Assembly: GCA_028564925.1 (NCBI GenBank)
Contig: CM053034.1
Span: 92,947,626 to 93,011,625 of the forward strand
Reading direction: 5' to 3'
Length of the DNA: 64,000 nucleotides
Source: Lithobates sylvaticus
Taxonomy: Eukaryota; Chordata; Amphibia; Anura; Ranidae
Part shown: piece after piece, positions 54,530 to 64,000 of the stretch
Layout: each line of letters begins with the position of its first letter
How positions within the stretch are numbered: the first letter of the stretch is position 1
Made by a program: the position numbers and the translations under genes
Notes under the pieces: generated by a model
Told to the model about the DNA's origin: nothing
Databases searched by the model: none
What the model saw: only the letters and a program-made list of their open reading frames with translations

Positions 54530-56816
54530 TGTAGCGCTCTTCCTGACCTCCAGAGGCCTGGTGGTGACCCCCAGAGTTGGGGAGGGCTGACATTCCTCCT
54601 CAGGGTGCAAGTTACTAGGCATGGTGGGTGTAGTGCAAGGGGGAAAAGATGGGCGCCAGTCACTTTTAAAAATGAACAGAAGAGATTTTTCTTTCTCTTA
54701 ACAGAAACAGGGGGAGAGAAGGGTAGGGCACTGGACACCCTTCGGCAAATGCAATGGCAACTTGGCAGCTGCTGTCTCCCATACAACAACCCCATTCACA
54801 GTATCCCACAGTAGATCCTCAAGCTTAGCTCACAGCCACCTGCTGTACTTTTCAAGCTTCACTCACAGCTACCCGCTGTATCCTTCAAGCTTTACCCACA
54901 GCTACCTGATGGGTTCCTCGGACTCACAGCTACCCACTGGATCCCTCAAGCTTATCTCACAGCTGCCTGCTGTACTTCTCTTCAAGCAATACTTACAGCT
55001 ACCCACCGTACTCCTTCAAGTTTTACGTACAGCTACCCCCCGTACTCCTTCAAGCTTTACTCACAGCTACCCACTGTGTTCCTTCAAGCTTTAATCACAG
55101 CTACCCTCTGCACTTTGTGGATGAGTTCTCTCCTGAAGCTTTCCCAGCTACTTCACAGTCCCCAGCTGATGAAGAGTCTCCTATGGTACTTCTTCAGAAC
55201 TCTTCAGAACTTTGTACCTGCCTCCAGCAACAAGAGTGGTTGACGCAACTTCTTCTCCCTTGCCTCCAGGCAGCGATCAGGCTCCACTCAGTCCGGGCCC
55301 CTTTACACGTGGTTAGGCCCCTGGCTTCAGGCCTAAACCCCTGCTGCTGCTCCACACACACCCACCCAGGTCGCAGCCTGGGTGGAAAAAACCCAAATCA
55401 CCCGACTCTCTCCAAATAAATAGAGCAGCCTCAGTGGCCCAAAGAAACTCCCGCTGATTGGCTGAGAAAATGCATATTCACTCAAAATCTGAATTCACTT
55501 TAATCTATTATACTAATGCCAAAGGCAACAGTGCTACCTATTGACAAAAGATAGAAATCACAGTTAAACCCAAGATTAGGAGAAACCAATTTAATCAAAG
55601 ACTACAAATTAGCCAGGCTTAGTTGCCACCTAGCACCACTAAAGTTACTAGCATCCCTGTTTAGGAGACTACGTCCCCGGAGTCTACAAAACAAAAACAT
55701 AAGCTCTCAATCCTGAGAGCGGATGTCCTGGAAAAAAGTGGATAAGGAAGGGTAACAGGGAAGGATGAACTTTTAGTAATGTAGCAGAATCTTTGACCTC
55801 TTCCAGTCTAATGGGAACCTTCAAGGCCAAAAATAACCCCAGCAAGGTGCCACTTCTTCACGTGCTACGTCTATGGCAACAGTACTTAAACAGTTCTTAA
55901 CTCAAAGTAACAGTTTTCTCAGCGGTACTTCTCCTTGTGGTTCTTCAGCCCCTTGAGCTCCTGGTCTCTCACTGGACCCTCTGATTCACTAACTCTGAAT
56001 CCTGTGAGCTCCTCAAGGCTTCTGCGGTGGTATCTCCCTCAAGCGTCACCCGCGCTTCCTACTGGGTCCCTAGCTTGGCACTTCGGATACCTTCAAGCAT
56101 CACCCCTGTTGACCTGCTTGACACACAAGGCAGCTCTTCAAGCGTCACCTCCGCTGGTTGGGTTCCTGACTTGATCACCGCCTGAAGTTTCCCGATTCTC
56201 CACCGTGCCTGTTCGGTGAGAATACTGCTCCGGTACTTGCTTCAGTTACTCACTGTGGTCCCTGATAAAGGCGATTGGTCCCTTTGTGGCGACAGCTTCT
56301 CTTCTACCTCCGACCACTGACAGATTCTCTGGCTGGCGGAACCATAACTTTTGTTTGGACTGCAAGCTGCAGTCCCAACCCTGTGCTGCTTTCTTACTTC
56401 TGGATAGGCCCTCACACAGCCTGGCAGCCTAATGCCCACGGGATAGACCCAATCTCCGGCTTAGCAGCCCGGGGCATACGACCCACGTCCACCCAGACGG
56501 TGCAGGCGGTCTGGGTGGCGCACAAGAACCCGGATCACCTGACCTCACCCGGATATATAGGCTCTCCCAGCAGGCCAAGGGATTCAACAAAATCCTTGCC
56601 CATTGGCTGAGATACCCCATATACCCATAACCTGACCTTGAGTTGTCCTTCTCAATCTAATACCTCCAAGTGCCCAGCCACTTTGTGGTAGAAGAGGAAA
56701 GTACAACCAGGCCAAACTTAGGAAGAAGACAATGGATCCTTAATAATTATCTACAGTATCTACTCCTGACAAGGAATTTGGTGAGGAGCTCCCTGACCAA
56801 ACCCTAGGGCGCTACA
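54530..56816. mobile_element. Long TGTAGCGC...GCGCTACA element, LTR-like fossil
   Basis: It starts TGTAGCGC and ends GCGCTACA, and contains a ~34-bp tandem array near the left. Two related internal blocks each end in a GATTGGCTGAG or CATTGGCTGAG motif (near 55456 and 56603), which points to internal duplication. No matching target duplication was found. Frog LTRs with TGTAGCG ends come to mind, but a large inverted-repeat DNA element is possible. No protein family was recognised. Confidence 0.4.
54812..55110. repeat. Degenerate tandem repeat, ~34-bp unit, about 9 copies
   Basis: The unit contains ACTCACAGCTACCCACTG and CTCCTTCAAGCTTT. It lies inside the TGTAGCGC element. The open frame across it reflects the repeat. 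Confidence 0.88.
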
Positions 56817-57595
56817 GTAACAAATACGTGTGGCATTCCACACAAAATAGGTTAAAATAACTTATGTACAATTATGTGTGGCATTTGACATGATGACAGA
56901 TAAAAATTAGACTTTATTTACAACTACATGTGGAATTCCACACGATAACAAGTAGAAAATTCAATAAGCAATAACCTTATAGTCTATCTAATATTTACAC
57001 AATAATGTAATTAAAGATAAACATTACTGTACAAGATTGAGATACTGTCTCTCCTCATCCAAGGAAGATGCAGGGTGTATAGGAACACATAAAAGCATTG
57101 GACTATGCAAGATTAATAATATGGCATTTAGCAACACACTATAATATAATCTACTAGTATAGCAATATCTATGGAGTATAAACATATATATATATGTATA
57201 TGTATATACATACCTAGAGCTTTGTCTACTCTGGGAACAGAAACCAATCCATCTGTTTTTAGCCGAAAGGATTGCATAGGATGTTGGCAGATGTCAATGG
57301 ACACATGTCCTTTGACTCCTGCTGCTCCATAGAGGCGACTGAAGGGTCTGATCGGTCTGCCTGTGTGAAAGGGCCCTAAGTTAGATAGACCCCACTTCAT
57401 TTCCTGGCTAGATGATGTCCAGCATCATGTTGAAGGGGTGGGGGGCAAGGAATGCAAAGTAGGCAGCTTACATATCAGCTTTAATTTTGAGTGTTGGTCA
57501 TATAAAAAAAAATCATTGTCCATTTAAGTAGATCCAAGATCAGATGGTTAATTAATGTAGTGAAACCGCTTTGCCATTTTTGCATTTATTTACAG
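56817..57595. other. Intron sequence
   Basis: GTGTGGCATTCCACAC and GTGTGGCATTTGACAT motifs recur near 56830-56945, possibly a short tandem array. A short TA-rich tract lies at 57185-57212. No exon. Confidence 0.45.
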
Positions 57596-57747
57596 GTACC
57601 AACCAAGTGTGAGGCTGGTTGTGTTTGCCCTGCTGGTACTTATGAGGACCACGATGGTAGTTGTGTGCATGAAAGTGAATGTTCCTGTGAATACGGAGGT
57701 GTCATATACAAGAGTGGAGAGTCCATGCATGGGGAGTGCCAGAGCTG
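57596..57747 (+). CDS. MUC6: MUC6 exon t: D' TIL' second half
   Basis: A 152-base exon, phase 0 in and 2 out, acceptor TTTATTTACAG, donor GTAAGA. It reads VPTKCEAGCVCPAGTYEDHD, then GSCVHESECSCEYGGVIYKS and GESMHGECQS. GCVCPxGxYExxxGxCVxxxECxC is a complete TIL ending. CVPTKCExGCVC joins the previous exon exactly as recalled for human MUC6. Confidence 0.97.
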
Positions 57748-58099
57748 GTAAGAGAAACATTACTAATTTAGGTACTTTCAAATAACAAATGTAAATTAAA
57801 TCATGCTCCTGCTTGGTCTTTGTGAATGCTATGATACCTTTTATGTACGGTTTGTGTATCAAAATTCAAAAGCAGCATTAAATGACAGCTAGACAGCTAC
57901 ATGCGGGCTGTTACTGGAAAAAGAACCAAATAACCACATTTTTTGGACTATATACTGCAGAACAACCGATATTTTGGCAATCATGATGTAGGGTTTCATT
58001 TCTGCACTGATGCTGTACTGTATGTCTGTTATATTGAGAGTTTGACAATGAGTCATAGATCCGTATCCATTGTAAATTCTGTTTGCATCTCTCCCACAG
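57748..58099. other. Intron sequence, nothing recognised
   Basis: A 352-base intron with no visible repeat. Confidence 0.5.
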
Positions 58100-58241
58100 C
58101 ACCTGCAGTGGAGGCCATTGGCAGTGCAAAGAGAACCCACGCTGTGCCTCAACATGTATGATGTATGGAGAGAGCCACATAAAAACGTTTGATGGACAGC
58201 AGTATTTGTTTGATGGGGACTGCGAATATACTCTGGTGACG
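58100..58241 (+). CDS. MUC6: MUC6 exon u: start of VWD3
   Basis: A 142-base exon, phase 2 in and 0 out, acceptor TCTCCCACAG, donor GTGAGC. It reads TCSGGHWQCKENPRCASTCM, then MYGESHIKTFDGQQYLFDGD and CEYTLVT. The GHWxC...C closes the D' E module, and YGExHxxTFDGQxxxFDGxCEY opens VWD3, as in MUC6. Confidence 0.97.
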
Positions 58242-60559
58242 GTGAGCAGTTAAATTAAAGTGTCAAATTTTTGCTGAAAAAAGTCTTATTACTATCTTTG
58301 GCATTTGTTTTGGCATCCAAAATATTATAATACACAGGAGGAGTTATTTCTTAAAGTAAACTTATGCTCCAAAAAAAAAAAAATGAAGCCTTAGGCCATA
58401 TTCACACAGATGACTACAAAAAGGCAGCAAGCAAGTAACATTTGGACCTCAGTGTGTCACACTCACCTCTCCTGGGATCTAGTGCTGTGTCTTTTGTATG
58501 TCATACGGCCACTGGCACTTCCGGTTTCACCTGGAATGTTGGCACTGAAACCAGTGGGGAAATAGTTCTCCTGATCAGCACCACAGCCAATCAGAAGACA
58601 AGGGGGAGAGAATTGGCACACCAAGAAAGTAAAGGTCTAATCTGTGACGCACAATACATGGGGAGAGGGAAGCACCACCATCCACCACCATCCAAATGTA
58701 TTGAACACACATTGTTTATTCACATATATAAATTGGCAACTCACATAAAACTTTAAAAAGAATGCTCATCAAGCATAGAAATCACTGCTGTCACCATCTG
58801 GTCCTGCTATTCCAATGTACTGCATTCAGCTGTCCTGTCTGTGCTAGAGACTCCCAAAACTTCCAGGTTGATGTAGGCACACAGGGTAAGCAGATGTGAC
58901 ATCACTTACTGGAGGCTGGAGTGGTAGGCGTGGCACATGTTTGGAGAATATGTGCTCCTTCATCAAGTCTGTGTGCCCACGCCGGCCAGGAAGTTCTCGG
59001 AACCTCCAGCACAGCTCTCTTAATTGGTGCCGTCTTAAATTCTTCCGTACTTACCTGAATCGGTGGTCTGGGTGGCGCACAAGAACCCGGATCACCTCGT
59101 TGCCAGTTTTACACTTTCTAATACCTAGTGACTCCAGTGTGCCCTGTTTAGCCTTTGACGTCAGTTCATCTCTGAGAATCCTGTGTCATCCAGTGACCCC
59201 AGTACACCCCATGACTCCAGTGTACCCCTGAGCATTCTGTATCAGCCAGTGACCCTAGTGTTCCCTGTGTGCCCCATGACTCAAGTGCATCTTGTGTTGT
59301 TCAGTGATTGCAGGGTGCTTTGGGACTCTGGGTGGCCCCCAAAGCATCCTAGATCATCTACTGACTTCAATGCATACCTGTTCATCCCTGTGACTTCAAG
59401 AGTGTCCCAGAGATCCCATTTTCATTTAGTGACTCCAAATGAATCCTATGTACCCCCGTATCCCATGCAGTATCTAGATAGTCTTTCTCTCAATGGATAC
59501 AGACCTCTGTTCATGACAAAGTGGCTTTCCCTGGTGGACCTCTCTCTCCACCAGGTCAACAATAGCAACACAAGCCAAAGCATGGGTGCTGGATGTCCTT
59601 CTTTATACGAAACCCATGTAAACTCAGACTTACTCCAAATTTAACCAATTATATTTCTAATTTTCACTATCTGCATTAGCACCTACAGCATTTGATTTGC
59701 CCTTCTTTCTATGGAATAACTGGGTTTGCAGTAAATTTGTAGTCTTACTAGTTAACTACATTATGGATTCCGCTTATGAAGTTGGTGCAATTCTATAAAA
59801 CACATAAGAATTATGACCTCATTCCCTGAAATATGTCTCAACAAGGAAGTCACAGCAAGTACCTTGCATTATTGTGCTAACTATATTGTTTATATAGTTG
59901 TATTTTAATAACTTTTTTGCATATTACTGTAAGAGAATAGTCTAAGCAATATACAATTTTTTTATTGTATAAAATCTGGGCTGAGTGGGTTCCTTTTGGA
60001 TCATATTGAGGCTATAAACATGTCTGTTGATCTATCTGGTGTGAGTACTGCAATGGTTTAGGCTAGTTTCACACTGCTGTGCTACAATTTGGCCAAAGTA
60101 TGGGTCTATTTGTGGTATTCACTCATTTTGCTCATGGCTTAAATCACAATCCAATATACTTTCTATTAGATCACCTGTTTTGGTCATATTTTGTAAAAGT
60201 GGACCAAAATTCCTGCATGCTACATCTTTGGTGCGCTTTCCGAAAATGTGCCAAAAATGCATGACGTAATAGAAAGTCTGTAGAACCTCGGCTAAACCCG
60301 TGGGTAAAATGCATGAAAACCGCAAGGCAACAGCGAGAAATCAGCCTAAAGCCCATCTTCAGGAAATTTGCAAAATGCATCTTTTCAGTAGGGCCCCACA
60401 TGGTTAAATTCTCGTTTAGTCTAAGGGCAGAGGATTAAGGTGTAAATAATTAATTTACTCATCACTCCAGCAGGATCTAATGCTGCAAATGGATCCCTGC
60501 AGCTCCTTTGTAAGTCACACCCCAGCCTCCTCAGCGTACCATATAGGGTTAAGGTCTAA
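58242..60559. other. Intron sequence with degenerate tandem-like blocks
   Basis: CAGTGACCCCAGT, CATGACTCCAGTGT and similar pieces recur irregularly at about 59110-59480. GGTCTGGGTGGCGCACAAGA at 59061 repeats a piece of the 54530 element. A possible Harbinger-type remnant (TTTCACACTGCTGTGC) lies at 60068. No exon. Confidence 0.5.
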
Positions 60560-60983
60560 TGCCCCATACACATGAGCGGAATTTCCGTCGGAAAAATCTT
60601 GGATGTTTTTTCCGACGGAATTTCGCTCAAACTTGGCTTGCATACACACGGTCACACAAAAGTTCTCTGAACTTTCGACCGCCAAGAACGCGGTGACGTA
60701 CAACAATACGACGAGCTGAGAAAATGAAGTTCAATGCTTCAGAGCATGCGTCGAATTGTTTCCGAGCATGCGCAGGAATTTTGCGAGTCAGAATTGGTAC
60801 AGACGATCGGAATTTCCGATCGGAACTTTTTCCGACCGAAAAATTGAGAACCTGCTCTCAATCATTTGCTGGCGGGAATTCTGCCAGCAAAAGTCCAATG
60901 GAGCATAAACATGGTGGGGATTTATGACCAAAAGCTCACATCAGACTTTTGCTGGCGGAATTTCCGATCGTGTGTACGGGGCA
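60560..60983. mobile_element. Harbinger-like MITE (GTACACACG family), copy 2, TAA duplication
   Basis: Ends TGCCCCATACACATG and CGTGTGTACGGGGCA are inverted. TAA flanks both sides (60557-60559 and 60984-60986), as expected for PIF/Harbinger. The interior is rich in TTCCGTCGGAA and CGATCGGAATTTCCGATCGG palindromes. It is a relative of 47134-47552. Confidence 0.85.
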
Positions 60984-61208
60984 TAAAAGTTTTTTACTTT
61001 ATAACTTTCTCTGCATTAAGGTTAAAAGCACCCCGTTCTCTTTTCTAGCCCCCCTGTCCCTAAACATTTACCTGGCCTCTGTAACCACTCCAATGCTGTA
61101 CATGATGACACTGAGGCTCCTCTCAAAGTCTAGAACTTCAGGCAGAGGAAGAGAGTGCTGAAGCATGGATTCAGACAAGTCAAAAAGGCTGTTCTACAAT
61201 CCCCTAGA

Positions 61209-61344
61209 CCAGTGATGGCAAACTTTGGCATCCTAGATGTTTTGGAACTACATTTCCCATGATGCTCAACTACACTGCAGAGTGCACGAGCATTGTGGGA
61301 AATATAGTTCCAAAACATCTGGGGTGCCAAGCTTCGCCGTCACT
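61209..61344. mobile_element. Palindromic hAT-like MITE (CAGTGATGGC...CGTCACTG)
   Basis: The left arm has CAGTGATGGCAAACTTTGGC and CTAGATGTTTTGGAACTACA; the right arm mirrors it with TAGTTCCAAAACATCTGG and GGTGCCAAGCTTCGCCGTCA. It is flanked by CCCTAGAC on the left and CCCTAAAC on the right, an 8-base duplication with one change. It is non-coding. Confidence 0.85.
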
Positions 61345-61916
61345 GCCCTAAACATAAGAAACAGTGGGGGTTGGTGGGGGACGACTGCAAGGGTGATTTT
61401 CCTTTTACAGGAGTTGGGCTTTATAAGCTAAGCACACTAGTTTCCTCAGCGAGTGAAAGATTACTTATGGTCACTTATTTTGTTTTCTTGTTGCAATCAG
61501 GATAATTTTATAAAAATGAAGCTTGACACTAAATAGTTTCTGTGTTGAAGTGCTGAGATTCAGTTGCTGTAGCTGGGATAGGTAGGCACAATGATAGTAT
61601 TTTATTTAATGGAACAATGAGTAGAGCAAGTCTTGTTACCAGTGACTGAATGCAGAAGAGCAAAGGGCAAGGAAATGAGGATGATACTCAGATAAGCTGC
61701 AAAATGTTTTTAACAATTCCAAAACAAATCCAGTTGAATGTGACTAACCACTACTAGCTAAGAGAAATGGAAGTAGATGATTCAAACGGAGAGTATATGT
61801 GTGTCCTTGGGCAGCAGTAGGTAGAAAATCAAGACCACTCTCTTAATTATTTATACATTTATAGACATCACATTGATATATCATACATCAATATATTACA
61901 TTTCTATTTTGTTTAG
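61345..61916. other. Intron sequence before VWD3 second exon
   Basis: Nothing recognised. Confidence 0.5.
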
Positions 61917-62027
61917 GATGGATGTGGAATGAACACATCTGAAGCTTCATTTAAGATAGTAACAGAGAATGTGATCTGCAGTACCACTGGAGCCACCTGT
62001 TCACGAGCCATCACTATCACAATTGGG
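61917..62027 (+). CDS. MUC6: MUC6 exon v: VWD3 continuation (last visible exon)
   Basis: A 111-base exon, phase 0 on both sides, acceptor TTTTGTTTAG, donor GTGAGA. It reads DGCGMNTSEASFKIVTENVI, then CSTTGATCSRAITITIG. FKIxTENVICxxxGxTCSRAI is nearly the same as recalled human MUC6. NTS is a sequon. The rest of VWD3 lies beyond the window. Confidence 0.96.
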
Positions 62028-64000
62028 GTGAGAACTTTAAATTTACAGATTCTATTTTATATTTGCATGATGGTAATGTTACATGCTGAAAAAATCACAC
62101 AGAATTATGCTTTAAGACCTACTAACTTTTTTTATTTAGAATATTTTAATTTCTCTTATGGCCCATTCACACGGGCACAAAGCTCTGTACAGCGTGAGGA
62201 GCCACTCGTTTATCTTTTTGGACTAGCGGACAGCTGCATGCAGGCAGTCTTTACAAAAGAAAAGGAGAAACGCTCTGCACAGGGCTCTGCGTCCTGCATA
62301 AATGAGTCCTTAAAAGCAAAATGCCATAAATATGTATCTTTAATCATAGTGATACTTAGGAAAAACACACACAAAAGTGTTTCCCATTTATCCTACTATT
62401 AGCTTCACAAAACCATCAAGTTACCATAAATTACAAATATACAACATTAGATGTTCTTCGTGAAATACTTGATTTCACTTTACCTGAAATTGCTCTTTAA
62501 CAGCAATGTTCCAGGTAAAGAAACTTTTAGTAAATACAATGGATGTTCAGGGTAAATTTCTCAAGAACAAATGATGCCAGAGATCAATATAACAGTCTGA
62601 AAAGTTCAGTAAGATCTCAGCAATGGCAGTTTATGTATTTATATATTGGATAAAGACTAGTAGGGTAACAAGTTAGATTTCATTAAAGTGGACCCCCTTT
62701 AAAAAAAGAAAAAAAGTACAGTTACATATCTGTGGAGCTTACTCCTGAAGAAACAACAATGTTTTGAGTCCCTTCTTTCCTGCACTAGTGATGCCCCCCC
62801 CCCCCCCCCATTTACTTGGACTTTAATTATATCATGATACACTTGTATTTAAATGGGCTTTAATGGACTGCAAAGTCCAGTGAAAATATGAATAGATAAA
62901 CAGGAGCAAAATGGAACAGATATGATTTGGAATACAGAAAAGACACATTTTCAGACCCTCCAAACTGACTAAAGACAAAGGCCATTCCTACAACACTAGC
63001 CAGTGAACTAGGTAATAAGGCCCTGCTGGCATTGAGGTCCATGTTTTGTAGCATTGAAGTGCTCAGACTGGAACAAGTAGCTAAAGACCTCTCACAATGG
63101 CAACAGTTGGTCCAAAAAACTCCAGTGGTCCCACAAGGGCTAGCAAAAGAGTATTTCCAACTTCCTTAGGGCTTTCTTTTCAAGACAGCTTTCCACAGTG
63201 TCCCACATTCCCTGGGACAGTACTTTGCAGCAAAAAGACAAAAATATCCTATGTGGCCTTGGGGGATTTTCAGCACACACACACATCTTACTGGTAGTGC
63301 AGTGTCAGCATGGATTCAGCAACCATCCAATGTAGCCTGGTTTTCCTGGCAGCAGCACTTGGCTCAGAAGCTTTCACCTGCAGCACATGATCCAACAGCA
63401 ACCAGTTAATAGCAGCTCAGAGTCCTCTACCTGGACTACCGGTGGCCCACGACAGCAGAGTACCTTTAAGTCCTGAGGCCCCCTTTCCAGGGTTCAATGT
63501 CTCAATTGCACAACCCCCATCTAAGCTTCAAGTACAGTTTCCATCTTAGATTTGACATTACTTTCCTTACCTCTCCACCTTGTCCAATCAGAGAATGCTT
63601 TATATTCATTCAGAAAATACAAAGCATTCTCTAATGGCACCAATGCCGACTTCCTCTATTCACAATGCATCAGGCCAGCTGCTCAGTACAGAACCCATAA
63701 AGTGGAGATCACTGGAGTATTGATGTGTCTACTTCAGTGTTTTCAGCTTCCAGGGACATCAGCCAGGTATGGTATGTAGTTTTTGAACCAATGTAACTCT
63801 GTAAAAATAAACCATACCTGGAATTCTTCTTTAAGGAATGCTGCCACGAGGAAAAAATTGCTGTGTAAAAATATCTAATAAAAGCTTGCATACTCTGAGT
63901 GGCCACATAATGCAGTCTGCAACTATTGTACAGCTCAAAGGTCAGAGAGGAAGGCTCATCATATAGGTTATCACCAATGGCAATCCCCCTGTCTCAAGAC
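62028..64000. other. Intron sequence to the window end
   Basis: No further VWD3 exon was found. A C-run lies at about 62786-62809. GGCCCATTCACACGGGCACA near 62160 may be a degraded MITE end. No gene. Confidence 0.5.

Larger units (their letters stand above)
635..62027 (+). other. MUC6: MUC6-like gel-forming mucin gene, 22 internal exons (gene span)
   Basis: The gene encodes the N-terminal half of a secreted gel-forming mucin. Such mucins are made in the secretory pathway; their N-terminal D domains drive multimer assembly and the glycosylated centre gives mucus its bulk. The 22 exons all have AG acceptors and GT donors, and their phases agree throughout. The protein order is linker, VWD1, C8, TIL, VWD2, C8, TIL, D' TIL, start of VWD3. 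From memory of human MUC6, the alignment is nearly gap-free from CSTWG in VWD1 to TCSRAI in VWD3, and closer than I recall for MUC2, MUC5AC or MUC5B. NxS/T sequons occur at NYS, NRT, NQT and NTS. No stop codon or frameshift interrupts the exons, so the gene looks functional. The promoter, signal-peptide exon, PTS domain and C-terminus are outside the window. The orthology is inference; the family is certain. Confidence 0.88.

Noticed and set aside
54605-55419. Ser/Thr/Pro-rich frames
   Set aside because: They are products of a 34-bp tandem repeat inside the TGTAGCGC element, not mucin exons.
1-64000. CRISPR-like arrays or novel prokaryotic-style systems
   Set aside because: The direct repeats here are minisatellites without unique spacers, and the DNA is clearly vertebrate nuclear sequence with spliced exons.

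Overview
The window is vertebrate nuclear DNA. Nearly all of it lies inside one large gene on the + strand that encodes a secreted gel-forming mucin. I read 22 coding exons (about 2.77 kb, roughly 920 codons) between 635 and 62027. Their splice phases join without conflict and the protein is von Willebrand factor-like: a short linker, VWD1-C8-TIL, VWD2-C8-TIL, a D' TIL module and the start of VWD3. Details recalled from human MUC6 match closely, such as the CSTWG start of VWD1, the ATGxxCVPTKCE stretch in D' and the FDGxCEY start of VWD3. I therefore call it the MUC6 orthologue. The signal-peptide exon lies upstream of the window. The rest of VWD3, the Pro/Thr/Ser-rich mucin domain and the C-terminal knot lie downstream.

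The organism is probably a frog, and from remembered repeat families a true frog (Ranidae). Introns are long (up to 10 kb) and full of short DNA transposons: TTAA-flanked foldback elements, hAT-like elements with 8-bp target duplications, Harbinger-like elements with 3-bp duplications, L1-type and CR1/L2-type LINE pieces, minisatellites and (AT)n tracts. No second host gene, RNA gene, CRISPR array or prokaryotic feature was found.

Layout. 1-12468: two small N-terminal linker exons among many transposons. 12469-21858: VWD1 and C8-1. 28992-31700: TIL1. 37260-43762: VWD2. 44270-46162: C8-2. 50276-50525: TIL2. 53209-57747: D' region. 58100-62027: start of VWD3. 62028-64000: intron. VWD1 keeps the CGLC motif, but VWD2 reads KGLC at the equivalent place.

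The best material outside the gene is the insertion history. A hAT-like element built of ACGAA-type short repeats sits inside an older repeat, and an uninterrupted copy of that repeat lies 1.2 kb away. A second member of the family sits in the tail of an L1. A 298-bp foldback element splits a minisatellite and has a 14-bp target duplication. An L1 fragment with a perfect 14-bp duplication sits at the edge of a foldback element. No clearly new functional system was seen.
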